Source: Xenorhabdus bovienii
GTDB lineage: Bacteria > Pseudomonadota > Gammaproteobacteria > Enterobacterales > Enterobacteriaceae
Assembly (NCBI RefSeq): GCF_024721015.1
Contig: NZ_JANAIF010000034.1
Span: 1-45,680, forward strand
Direction: 5' to 3'
Length of the DNA stretch: 45,680 nucleotides
Made by a program: the position numbers and the translations under genes. Under the pieces are notes generated by a model. That model ran no database searches. It saw only the letters and a program-made list of their open reading frames with translations, and was not told where the DNA came from. Of this stretch, positions 1 through 8,322 are shown piece by piece; the stretch's first letter is position 1; the number at the start of each line of letters is the position of its first letter.

Positions 1-57
1 TATGGCGTGATGAAATCAGGCACATTATTTAACGCAGAAATACCGCTTGCAGTTTAA
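1..57 (+). CDS. C-terminal end of an unidentified CDS cut by the window edge
   Basis: Frame 1 is open from the first base for 18 codons and ends in TAA at 55-57; the visible C-terminus reads YGVMKSGTLFNAEIPLAV. It is convergent with the nucleotidyltransferase gene that ends at 101. Nothing in so short a stretch identifies a family, and chance openness cannot be excluded. Confidence 0.3.
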   Translation, partial: YGVMKSGTLFNAEIPLAV

Positions 58-100
58 TGACTGAGACGGTATCTGAATTCCCTTGTTTAAAGGTGTCTCT

Positions 101-898
101 TTATACGCGTTTCATCACCCAACGCCTTAAATAATCATCCAGTAGTACATGACTGCGTTCACGCTTATCCTTGAGTTCGCAACGAGACAATGTTTCATCA
201 AGTTCTGATTCAATAAAGGCGTGAACCCTCAGCTTACGCAGGCCATATTCTGACTCATTCGCTGATCTTTTACTCCGCAATAGATCACCAATTTCCGCTT
301 TCAATTGAGGATCATCAACTGTAACTGCCACCAGCGTTTCAAAGTCAATCGGTGGTACGCCCTTGCCCATTTCGATCCAGCGTACAGCAAGCAACGGGCG
401 CAATACGTAAAAATATTTTTTACGCCGAATTTTTTCACCTTGCAGATAACCACGAAAGTTTTTCTTCGCCATCGAAAGGTAGTGGTAGCGCGCTTTGATA
501 TCCGAAAAGAAATGCGGCACCATCGTTTTTAATCCATTAGTGGCGGCCGGATCTGCTTTATAAATAATCGGCGAATCCAACCATTCCATTAACGTTGGGT
601 TCGCCTGTTTCAGTAACTTTAGTGTCTTACGCAGTTCCCATCCGCAGATATCCAGCTCATCGCTGATCGGCAGTTCAATCACATCCCGCCCTGCTTCTAC
701 GGTGAGATACCAGTCCACGGGATGAACATAAATAAACCGCACATCGTAATCACTGTCGGGTGAGGCAAAGCCCCACCCGCGACTGCCGGATTCACAGGCG
801 TAGAGTACCCGCACGCCATACCTTTTCTCTATGTCCGCCAATTCTTGTTTAACGCGGGTGTGCATAGCAGGGCTAACCGCGGTTGTTTTCCTCTCCAT
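101..898 (-). CDS. RlaP-type nucleotidyltransferase (DNA polymerase beta superfamily, RNA-repair associated)
   Basis: 265 residues. The nucleotidyltransferase signature GSRGWGFASPDSDYDVR lies at about residues 38-54: the GS motif followed by D-x-D metal ligands typical of the polymerase-beta fold. The rest is helical and basic, like the family formerly called 'predicted nucleotidyltransferase' (Pfam RlaP). Family members are often encoded beside RtcB and are thought to act on RNA ends during repair, but the reaction is not established. It lies 25 bp downstream of rtcB on the same strand, where E. coli has rtcA (RNA 3'-phosphate cyclase), so it is very likely in the sigma54-dependent rtc operon. 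The family is clear; the biochemical role is inferred. Confidence 0.85.
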   Translation of the reverse strand: MERKTTAVSPAMHTRVKQELADIEKRYGVRVLYACESGSRGWGFASPDSDYDVRFIYVHPVDWYLTVEAGRDVIELPISDELDICGWELRKTLKLLKQANPTLMEWLDSPIIYKADPAATNGLKTMVPHFFSDIKARYHYLSMAKKNFRGYLQGEKIRRKKYFYVLRPLLAVRWIEMGKGVPPIDFETLVAVTVDDPQLKAEIGDLLRSKRSANESEYGLRKLRVHAFIESELDETLSRCELKDKRERSHVLLDDYLRRWVMKRV

Positions 899-923
899 TA
901 CTTCTATTTTCCTATGACTGTTT

Positions 924-2165
924 TTATCCTTTTACGCAAACCACCTGACGCAGGGTATGCACAATTTCCACCAGCGATGACTGAGCTTCCATCACTGCAT
1001 CAATATCTTTGTACGCCATTGGGATCTCATCAATGACATCGCTGTCTTTACGGCATTCCACATGTGCAGTTGCGCGCTTTTGATCGCTTACGGTGAAACG
1101 TTTTTTCGCCTCAGTACGGCTCATTACGCGCCCCGCTCCGTGGCTGCATGAACAGAAACTTTCTTCGTTTCCAAGGCCACGGACGATATAGCTTTTCGCG
1201 CCCATTGAACCCGGAATGATCCCCATCTGGCCTCTACGGGCAGATACCGCCCCTTTACGTGTCACCAAAACCTCTTCACCATAATGCTGTTCACGCTGGA
1301 CGTAGTTATGGTGGCAGTTCACGGCTTCCTCCTGTGTTGTAAACGGTTTTGGGATCTCGCGTGACAAGGCTTCAAGCACGCGGTGCATCATCACTTCCCT
1401 GTTTTGGCGAGCGTAATCCTGTGCCCAACCAACCGCTTCCATGTAATCATCAAAATAACGGCTGCCTTCTTCGAAATAAGCTAAATCACGGTCTGGCAGG
1501 TTCGCAATATGCTGCTGCATATCTTTCTGCGCCAATGAAATAAATAAGTTACCGATAGCGTTACCCACCCCACGGGAACCGCTATGCAGCATCACCCAGA
1601 CACGATCTGTTTCATCAAGGCACAATTCGATGAAATGGTTACCAGTTCCCAGTGTTCCCAAATGCTGATGGTTATTGGTGTTCAGTAATTTTGGGTATTT
1701 ATCGGTAATACATTTGAAACCATCCGCCAACGTCGCCCAATGCTGATCCACAATTTCCGGCGCACGATGCCAAGAACCCTTATCACGACCACCACGGTTC
1801 ACAGTACGCCCATGTGGTACAGCCGCTTCGATGGCATGACGGATATTCAGCAAACTATCCGGCAAATCTGATGCCACCAGGGAAGTACGCACGGCAATCA
1901 TTCCACAACCGATATCCACGCCAACCGCTGCGGGTATAATGGCTCCGCGTGTTGGGATCACGCTACCGATAGTCGATCCTTTACCGACATGGACATCCGG
2001 CATTACCGCCAGATGTTTGAATACAAAAGGCATCTTGGCCGTGTTCTGCAATTGGGTAATAGCTTTCGGATCAACCGGAACTCCGTGAGTCCACATTTTT
2101 ACTTGAGCGCCATTTTCTTGCGTCAATAAGTTATAAGCGTTGGTTTTCATTTCAGTTGTTGTCAT
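924..2165 (-). CDS. rtcB: RNA-splicing/repair ligase RtcB
   Basis: 413 residues, nearly collinear with E. coli RtcB (408). RtcB is the GTP- and Mn-dependent ligase that joins 2',3'-cyclic phosphate or 3'-phosphate RNA ends to 5'-OH ends. Visible landmarks are VGVDIGCG with the metal-binding Cys87, the NCHHNYVQ histidines, GIIPGSMGAKS, and CSHGAGR with His342, the residue that is guanylylated. The start at 2165 has AAAGGAG eight bases upstream. Its ATG overlaps the TGA of the preceding short ORF (ATGA), a sign of former translational coupling. Transcription should come from the sigma54 promoter at 2308-2324, activated by the divergent rtcR product. No rtcA is present. Confidence 0.97.
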   Translation of the reverse strand: MTTTEMKTNAYNLLTQENGAQVKMWTHGVPVDPKAITQLQNTAKMPFVFKHLAVMPDVHVGKGSTIGSVIPTRGAIIPAAVGVDIGCGMIAVRTSLVASDLPDSLLNIRHAIEAAVPHGRTVNRGGRDKGSWHRAPEIVDQHWATLADGFKCITDKYPKLLNTNNHQHLGTLGTGNHFIELCLDETDRVWVMLHSGSRGVGNAIGNLFISLAQKDMQQHIANLPDRDLAYFEEGSRYFDDYMEAVGWAQDYARQNREVMMHRVLEALSREIPKPFTTQEEAVNCHHNYVQREQHYGEEVLVTRKGAVSARRGQMGIIPGSMGAKSYIVRGLGNEESFCSCSHGAGRVMSRTEAKKRFTVSDQKRATAHVECRKDSDVIDEIPMAYKDIDAVMEAQSSLVEIVHTLRQVVCVKG

Positions 2166-2296
2166 TTTTGTTCTCCTTTAATTTGTACCAGCCCATTTAG
2201 AACTTGATCTAAACCGCCATATACCGAAATTTGATTGATTCGTTCAGCGATGCTTTCCATCACTTTCGCGGTATTCAACAGTAAACGGGTTCCCAC
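2162..2296 (-). pseudogene. short remnant resembling a slipin (SPFH) C-terminus, upstream of rtcB
   Basis: A 44-codon stretch in the rtcB direction ends in TGA overlapping the rtcB ATG. Its last ~35 residues (KVMESIAERINQISVYGG followed by LDQVLNGLV) look like the C-terminal tail of slipin/SPFH proteins, which I recall being encoded upstream of rtcB in some bacteria. The rest of that family (~250-300 residues) is absent. The predicted sigma54 start point (about 2297) falls at its upstream edge. If anything is made, it is a 32-residue peptide from ATG 2260, whose ribosome site is weak. I read it as a deletion remnant now serving as the rtcB leader. The slipin match is from memory; a genuine small protein is the alternative. 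Confidence 0.45.
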
Positions 2297-2307
2297 ATAC
2301 GAGTTAT

Positions 2308-2324
2308 TGCCAATTACGTGCCAA
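2308..2324 (-). promoter_or_regulatory. sigma54 (-24/-12) promoter of the rtcB operon
   Basis: On the minus strand the sequence is TTGGCACGTAATTGGCA. Compared with the sigma54 consensus TGGCACG-N4-TTGC, the GG and GC dinucleotides are kept at the required 12-base offset. It faces rtcB, and the adjacent divergent gene encodes RtcR, the sigma54 activator of the operon in E. coli. Confidence 0.8.
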
Positions 2325-2473
2325 CTTTGAAAAAAGCAGGAATATTTCTTATCTATTTGAAAATTAATTATTTTTATTTTCACTTGTTTTTGGTGATTGT
2401 TTTTACAGTCAGTTTTTCTTATCTTTTTATATCGTTGTTTATAAAATTAGATAATCCAATCACAGGGAAGAGC

Positions 2474-4051
2474 ATGAAACGCAGAGTTGCCATTGGGGTT
2501 TTGGGTACGAAGTTGGATAGACGGGGTAAAAAGGCCAATCGCTGGACAAAATGGCGCCCTACGATTGGTATGTGCCAGCAAGCGGAGTTGCCGATTGACA
2601 GGCTGGAACTGCTCTACCAAACCAATGACTATGGTTTAGCACAAAGAGTGAAGGAGGATATCGCAGAGACTTCGCCAAAAACGGAAGTGGTATTGCAGGA
2701 GCTCAAAATTGAAGACCCGTGGGATTTTGAAGAAGCCTATACCGCGCAGCTTGATTTTGCCGTTCGTTATCCTTTTGATACTGAAAACGAAGAATATCTG
2801 GTGCATATCACAACAGGCACACACGTCGCCCAAATTTGCTGGTTTTTGTTGACCGAAGCCCGTTATCTGCCCGCCCAGTTGCTCCAGACCTCCCCTAAAA
2901 ATGGCGATCGCGAGAGCCATCCTGAAGGCATCTACACCATTATCGATTTGGATCTCAGCCGCTATACCACTCTGACCAGCCGCTTTTTGCATGAACAGCA
3001 AGAACAGGTCGCATTTCTGAAATCGGGTATCGCCACACGCAATGCTAATTTCAACCGCTTGATCGACCAAGTTGAACGTGTCGCCCTGCGTTCTTCCGCC
3101 CCAATTTTGCTGATGGGGCCAACGGGCGCGGGCAAGTCTTTTCTGGCTCGCCGGATCTATCAGTTGCGGCAATCTCGCCATTTGATTCAAGGCCGTTTTG
3201 TGGAAGTAAACTGCGCGACCCTGCGCGGTGATAATGCGATGTCCACGCTGTTTGGTCATGTTAAAGGGGCGTTTACGGGTGCCATTCAGCCGCGTACAGG
3301 GCTACTGCGTGAAGCCGATGGCGGCATTTTGTTTCTTGACGAAGTGGCAGAACTGGGGTTGGATGAGCAGGCTATGTTGCTGAAGGCCATTGAAGAGAAA
3401 AGCTTCCTGCCTTATGGCTCTGATAAAGAAGTTCACAGTGATTTTCAGTTAATTGCCGGTACTCACCGCGATCTGCGCGATTGGGTGGCACAAGGGAAAT
3501 TTCGTGAAGATCTGTACGCCCGTATCAATATGTGGACTTATCAACTCCCCGGTCTGGCGCAGCGTCGTGAAGATATTGAGCCGAACATTGAGTATGAACT
3601 TGCCCGATATGCACAGATGCAGCAGACACAGATTCGCTTCGATAAGGAAGCGCGACTGATTTACCTGCATTTTTCCTGTTCAGAACAGGCGCAATGGCGG
3701 GGCAACTTCCGCGAGTTAGGTGCATCCGTCGCACGTATGGCAACATTCGCCGAAAACGGACGCATCAATCAGCATTTAGTTGAAGAGGAAATTATGCGGC
3801 TCAAACAGAATTGGCAGGATAATAGGCTCTCTTCCCTGCTGCCGAATCATTTGCCGGAAGTTGATCTGTTTGACCGCCAACAGTTGGAAACGGTCACTAA
3901 AGTTTGCCATGAATCTGCCAGTTTATCCGAAGCAGGCCGCAAGCTGTTCGCCGTTTCCCGCCAACAAAAGAAGCAGCCCAATGATGCCGATAGATTACGC
4001 AAGTACCTTGCCCGATTCGGTCTGGACTGGGATAGCATTCAACATGATTAG
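2474..4051 (+). CDS. rtcR: RtcR, sigma54-dependent activator of the RNA-repair operon
   Basis: 525 residues, against about 532 in E. coli. The N-terminal ~180 residues form the RtcR sensor domain of CARF type (KRRVAIGVLGTKLD, then HITTGTHVAQICWFLL), proposed to sense RNA ligands. An AAA+ domain follows: Walker A GPTGAGKS near residue 215, the sigma54-contacting GAFTGA loop near 265, Walker B ILFLDEVAELG near 286, and the C-terminal helical DNA-binding region. I chose ATG 2474, with AGGGAAG just upstream and a match to the RtcR N-terminus. The longer frame from 2318 would run through the rtcB promoter region and begin with a non-homologous hydrophobic segment. Confidence 0.95.
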   Translation: MKRRVAIGVLGTKLDRRGKKANRWTKWRPTIGMCQQAELPIDRLELLYQTNDYGLAQRVKEDIAETSPKTEVVLQELKIEDPWDFEEAYTAQLDFAVRYPFDTENEEYLVHITTGTHVAQICWFLLTEARYLPAQLLQTSPKNGDRESHPEGIYTIIDLDLSRYTTLTSRFLHEQQEQVAFLKSGIATRNANFNRLIDQVERVALRSSAPILLMGPTGAGKSFLARRIYQLRQSRHLIQGRFVEVNCATLRGDNAMSTLFGHVKGAFTGAIQPRTGLLREADGGILFLDEVAELGLDEQAMLLKAIEEKSFLPYGSDKEVHSDFQLIAGTHRDLRDWVAQGKFREDLYARINMWTYQLPGLAQRREDIEPNIEYELARYAQMQQTQIRFDKEARLIYLHFSCSEQAQWRGNFRELGASVARMATFAENGRINQHLVEEEIMRLKQNWQDNRLSSLLPNHLPEVDLFDRQQLETVTKVCHESASLSEAGRKLFAVSRQQKKQPNDADRLRKYLARFGLDWDSIQHD

Positions 4052-4063
4052 GAGAAGAATAAG

Positions 4064-4978
4064 ATGGAACTGAAATTTTTAGGCACCAGCGCGGGTGTTC
4101 CGACGAAAGAGCGCAATGTCACCAGTCTGGTTCTGGATTTACGGGGTATCCGCAATACACTATGGATGTTTGATTGTGGTGAGGGAACACAGCACCAGAT
4201 CCTCAACTCCTCCATCAAGATCCCGAAACTGGAGAAGATCTTTATCACCCATCTACATGGCGATCATATCTTTGGCCTGCCGGGGTTACTGTGCAGCCGT
4301 TCGATGGGCGGCTCCACCGATCCCGTGATGCTATACGGGCCAAAGGGAATACGGCAGTTTGTAGAAACCGCATTGCAGTTGAGCGGCTCCTTCCTCACTT
4401 ATCCACTGGATATTGTCGAAGTGCAATCCGGACTGCTGTTTGATGATGGCGAGTTGAAAGCCACGGCTTACGCCCTTAACCATCGCGTGGAATGCTATGG
4501 CTATCGCATTGAAGAACATGACAAACCCGGTGGTCTGGATACCCAGAAACTTAATCAGGATAATATTCCTCGTGGCCCGTGGATGCAGGTCTTAAAACAA
4601 GGCGGTACGGTGACATTAGAAGATGGCCGTACGGTGTGTGGCAAAGATTATCTGGGTGCGCCGATTTCCGGTAAGTCGCTGGCCATTTTCGGCGATACGA
4701 CACCAACCCCCGAAGCACTGAAACTGGCAGCCAATGTTGATGTGATGGTGCATGAAATTACTCTGGAAGATGCACTTGCCGAAAAAGCCAATCACAATGG
4801 GCATTCCACCACAAAGCAAGCGGCGACACTGGCACGCGATGCCAAAGCAAAACACTTTATTGCAACACATATCAGCGGACGTTATGGTATAGAAGATTGC
4901 CCGCGATTATTGGCGGAATGTCGGGAAATATTCCCCAATACCGATCTGGCAGAAGACTTTGCGATATTTATAGTTTAA
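4064..4978 (+). CDS. rnz: ribonuclease Z/BN (tRNA 3'-processing beta-lactamase-fold nuclease)
   Basis: 304 residues, the usual length of the short bacterial RNase Z (ElaC). The metal site [10 protein letters not shown] gives His63, His65, Asp67 and His68; further ligands lie in FGDT and in [10 protein letters not shown] near the C-terminus. It matures tRNA 3' ends and can act as exo- and endonuclease. It begins 12 bp after rtcR with AGGAG upstream and may be cotranscribed with it. A hairpin follows the stop. Confidence 0.96.
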   Translation: MELKFLGTSAGVPTKERNVTSLVLDLRGIRNTLWMFDCGEGTQHQILNSSIKIPKLEKIFITHLHGDHIFGLPGLLCSRSMGGSTDPVMLYGPKGIRQFVETALQLSGSFLTYPLDIVEVQSGLLFDDGELKATAYALNHRVECYGYRIEEHDKPGGLDTQKLNQDNIPRGPWMQVLKQGGTVTLEDGRTVCGKDYLGAPISGKSLAIFGDTTPTPEALKLAANVDVMVHEITLEDALAEKANHNGHSTTKQAATLARDAKAKHFIATHISGRYGIEDCPRLLAECREIFPNTDLAEDFAIFIV

Positions 4979-4993
4979 TAAACCATCAATCTG

Positions 4994-5025
4994 CACATTT
5001 GATACTCTTATCAATATCAAATGTG
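4994..5025 (+). terminator. inverted repeat after rnz, probable terminator
   Basis: CACATTTGATA (4994-5004) and TATCAAATGTG (5015-5025) form a perfect 11-bp stem with a 10-base loop, 15 bp after the rnz stop. Only a short T run follows, so termination is likely but not certain. The rest of the 490-bp gap to 5469 is very AT-rich, with no convincing gene. Confidence 0.5.
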
Positions 5026-5195
5026 TTTATCCGACAGCGATACACAGCCTTCCTTAATTCAGTCTACGAATAATATTTAAAATAGTAGTTTCATATTTTA
5101 ATATATCTCATTAACTCATTGTTTTATAAATACTTAATTTCAAGATATTCATAATCTATTAAATAATAAAACCATTTTTTATCATTTTATTTTTT

Positions 5196-5242
5196 GTCAC
5201 CATTTTTAGGTGACATATTAACATTTTTTTAACCAATATAAT
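5196..5242 (+). promoter_or_regulatory. candidate promoter and operator of the anthranilate/diiron cluster
   Basis: A perfect inverted repeat GTCACC-N7-GGTGAC (5196-5214) lies 22 bases upstream of a consensus -10 hexamer TATAAT (5237-5242). No good -35 hexamer sits at 17 bases, which fits an activator-dependent promoter with the palindrome as binding site. The implied leader before the first gene is about 220 bases, long enough for post-transcriptional control. No factor can be named; the SnoaL-LuxR protein at 16879 is the local candidate. Confidence 0.4.
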
Positions 5243-5468
5243 GCGCGCAATGACACCCTCACTTAACATGCGAGCATCAAAGCTAGCATTTAGGTAGTGT
5301 CGCCTATTGGTAGGTAAGTGATAAATAAATAAATATACTGAAGGAAATTATAAATAAAAATTAACATAAATAAATTAACAACCAAAATAACGATGAGAAA
5401 AACTTGGGAAATAAATTCCAATTTCTTATTGGAGCGTAATTTTTAATTAAAAAACCAGAGGGTCAATA

Positions 5469-6689
5469 ATGAATTCAATCATAAAAACAGATATTAAAGA
5501 AAGTATGGCTAATATTTCCACAGAAAATACAGTTAATATCTGGTCTGACTGGCTTGATGAAAAAGAATTAAAAAAATTGACAGATCACCCTGTACTCCAG
5601 TCATTTAATGACAGTACAGCCAGTGAAGAAATGTTAAAAACATTCCTAATTCAACACTGCTATTATTCTCGTCATTTTACACGTTATTTAATCGCGCTTA
5701 TAAGTAAATTAGACGTATTTGAAGATATAAAAGATCTTCTTCATAATTTACTGGAAGAAATGGGATTAGAGGATGAAAACAAGATCACTCACGCTGAGCT
5801 TTTTCAGAGAACATTGAAAACTGTCGGTGCTGATATCAATAGTCAAAAGCCTTTTGAAAATACAACCGCTATGGTTGACGCTATGTTTTCTTTCTGTCTT
5901 TCAGATGATCCATTAGAGGGTCTGTCAGCCATGTGCCTTGGCGCTGAAGCTATCGTTCCCTTAATTTATAAGCCCGTATTAAATCGTTTAATGACGTTGA
6001 ATTACAATAAAAATGCAACAGAATTCTTCACACTCCATATTGAAGAAGATGAAGATCATGCTATTAAAATGTTTGAAATCATAGATAGACTCACTAGTCA
6101 GGACGAATCATTACGCCTCAAAGCCATCAATATTGGCAGTGAAATGATAAGAAATCGCGTAAAAATGCTGGATAGTGTCTGGGAGAGTGAAGTCGTTCGT
6201 AAGAACAACGCAGAAAAGGCCGACTTAAATAATCAAAAAAATGATCTTTCCTTTCATTCTGCTGATTTTTGGCGTGTCAACTACAAACCAACACCTTCTA
6301 TTCCTGAGAAATTGATTCATAAAGATGTCATCAACAGTAATAGTCATGGTGAAAATCAATTTTCAGCAGAAAGAAAACATAAAGTCAATATCGTCAATTT
6401 GCCTACTAAAACCATCAGTATGACATTAGGCCATCTTGACGCCGAACAATCGACGAATCTACATCGACATAATTATGAAACTGTCATCTATATCATTGAA
6501 GGAAATGGCGTATCAAAAATAGGAAATAATGATGTTGCTTGGTCAGGAGGAGATGCTATTTATATCCCATCCTGGGTCGAACATAAACATAGTAATATGG
6601 GTCAGGATAAATGCCTTTATATTGCTTGTGAGAATGCCCCATTATTACAAAATATTGGTAACATCGCACTTCGTGAAGAATTAGAATAA
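5469..6689 (+). CDS. haem-oxygenase-like diiron oxygenase (HDO) fused to a cupin domain
   Basis: 406 residues. Residues ~35-215 form a haem-oxygenase-like fold of the 'iron-containing redox enzyme' type, with the diiron ligand pattern visible: Glu96/97, His108, Glu160 (GAEAIV), then H190-x3-D194-x2-H197 in HIEEDEDH. That last spacing is the signature of N-oxygenases such as SznF and of the decarboxylase UndA. Residues ~310-400 are a small cupin with His332, His334, Glu337 and His372/374 (HRHNYE, then PSWVEHKH). This is the first gene of the cluster, with AGAGGG six bases upstream. In an anthranilate context, N-oxygenation of the arylamine or an oxidative C-C cleavage are the leading guesses. 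The role of the cupin is unknown. Confidence 0.8.
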   Translation: MNSIIKTDIKESMANISTENTVNIWSDWLDEKELKKLTDHPVLQSFNDSTASEEMLKTFLIQHCYYSRHFTRYLIALISKLDVFEDIKDLLHNLLEEMGLEDENKITHAELFQRTLKTVGADINSQKPFENTTAMVDAMFSFCLSDDPLEGLSAMCLGAEAIVPLIYKPVLNRLMTLNYNKNATEFFTLHIEEDEDHAIKMFEIIDRLTSQDESLRLKAINIGSEMIRNRVKMLDSVWESEVVRKNNAEKADLNNQKNDLSFHSADFWRVNYKPTPSIPEKLIHKDVINSNSHGENQFSAERKHKVNIVNLPTKTISMTLGHLDAEQSTNLHRHNYETVIYIIEGNGVSKIGNNDVAWSGGDAIYIPSWVEHKHSNMGQDKCLYIACENAPLLQNIGNIALREELE

Positions 6690-6711
6690 TTAATGAAGAA
6701 GGTGATTTATT

Positions 6712-8322
6712 ATGTCATTAGCCACATTTCCTACACTTGAAGCTATTGTTAGCACAACTAAATCAATAAATTTAGCGCAACGATTTGTTATGGAAAACTC
6801 ATCTCTTGATAAAGATTGTTTTATCGGACCAGACGGCTCATTGAGTTATTCCCAGCTTGCATTTTTTGTCCAAAAAAGTGCTTCTGCTATGTCGTTAAAA
6901 AAAATAGAAAAAAATACAGCAGTCATCCTCTGTCTCAATGACAGCCGGGAATTAGCTATTATTTTCTTTGCCAGTTTAGCAATTGGAGCGTTACCGGTCG
7001 TTATTAACCCGAAATTACCAGCTAATACTCTTAATTACATACTGGGTGAATTTGATACCCCCTTTATTTTCCTCGATGAGGATAATGAAATATCTATCGC
7101 ACCTGAAGCGAAAGAAAATACTATCCGTATTAAAAGGAGTGCCGATCTTTCGGCATTCTGTGATTGGATGCCTGAAAACACCAATGATAAATGGCATGAT
7201 TTTTTGGAAAAAACCCATCTTGAGCCTGCTTTCATTCAATATACCTCAGGATCGACTGGAAAACCCAAGGGAGTTATTCACAGCGTTACATCAATTTTGT
7301 CTTCCTGTGAACATTTTTCCAAACATCAATTAGGTTTAACTACAACAGACATTATCTATTCAACACCAAAAACATTTTTTGGTTATGGTATGGGAAATAC
7401 CCTATTTTTCCCGCTATATATCGGTGCCACTGCAATTATAGATAGCCTTTGGCCTTCAATAACAAGAGTTACGAGCAATATCAAAAAATTTCAGCCAACG
7501 GTTCTTTTGGCGGGGCCGATGATATTTCGTTTGTTACTTGAAGATGCTGAATTTAAACAATATTGCCATCTTCGCTTGGTCGTTTCTTCTGGCTCAATGT
7601 TACCTGCACCGTTAAAAGAATCCTGGTTTCAGCGGCTCAATATCGTCATACATGATGCATTTGGCGCAACTGAAGCATGCCATGCTTTTGCGACAACTTA
7701 TGGCCATCCATCTCGTTCGGGCAGCATTGGAAAATTTATTGCCGGGTGTACAGGAAAGATTGTTGATAAAGATGGAAAAGCTCTTCCGGCTAGGGAAACT
7801 GGCGTGCTTATGCTGAGTTCAGAATCCTTAGCCCTGGGATATTGGAATAACCATCAAGATACAAATATCAAGTTTTCCAACGGTTGGTATCGCACTGGCG
7901 ATCTATTTTCGCAAGACGAAGAAGGATTCCTTTATTATCACGGCCGTGAAGATGAACAGTTCAAAGTATTGGGGCGCTGGTTGGTGCCGGTAGAAATAGA
8001 AAAACTCGTCCATTCCGCTTTCCCAGAAATTGGTGATGCATTTATGATCCCCTGGATGGATAGCACCCAAGAATGCAGACCTGTTTTATGTCTGAAAACT
8101 TCTTCCAGTGAATTTGAAGCCATCAGTCAACAGATAGCCAATTTTATCAGCCACCAAGTGGAAAGTTATAAACATCCCTATGTTTATCTCAACTTAGAAC
8201 AATTCCCACTGAATGGAAACGGTAAAATTGACCGTAAGTCGATGATCGAAATCGCTCGCCAAAAAATTACTGACGAAAATATGTCTTCTCATCCTCGGAG
8301 AATTAATTATGCTCAATCTTAA
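6712..8322 (+). CDS. ANL-superfamily aryl-CoA ligase (benzoate/anthranilate-CoA ligase-like)
   Basis: 536 residues. The AMP-binding P-loop YTSGSTGKPKG is at 177-187 and the remaining core motifs are present: DAFGATEACHAF, YRTGDLF, GREDEQFKVLGRWLVP, and the C-terminal catalytic lysine in NGNGKIDRK. The short linker and the A8 region resemble benzoate-CoA and anthranilate-CoA ligases more than NRPS domains, and no carrier protein is encoded in the cluster. The likely reaction is ATP-dependent formation of anthraniloyl-CoA, or another aryl-CoA, from the product of the following TrpE/TrpG pair. It overlaps the next gene by 14 bp. The substrate is inferred from context. Confidence 0.8.
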   Translation: MSLATFPTLEAIVSTTKSINLAQRFVMENSSLDKDCFIGPDGSLSYSQLAFFVQKSASAMSLKKIEKNTAVILCLNDSRELAIIFFASLAIGALPVVINPKLPANTLNYILGEFDTPFIFLDEDNEISIAPEAKENTIRIKRSADLSAFCDWMPENTNDKWHDFLEKTHLEPAFIQYTSGSTGKPKGVIHSVTSILSSCEHFSKHQLGLTTTDIIYSTPKTFFGYGMGNTLFFPLYIGATAIIDSLWPSITRVTSNIKKFQPTVLLAGPMIFRLLLEDAEFKQYCHLRLVVSSGSMLPAPLKESWFQRLNIVIHDAFGATEACHAFATTYGHPSRSGSIGKFIAGCTGKIVDKDGKALPARETGVLMLSSESLALGYWNNHQDTNIKFSNGWYRTGDLFSQDEEGFLYYHGREDEQFKVLGRWLVPVEIEKLVHSAFPEIGDAFMIPWMDSTQECRPVLCLKTSSSEFEAISQQIANFISHQVESYKHPYVYLNLEQFPLNGNGKIDRKSMIEIARQKITDENMSSHPRRINYAQS

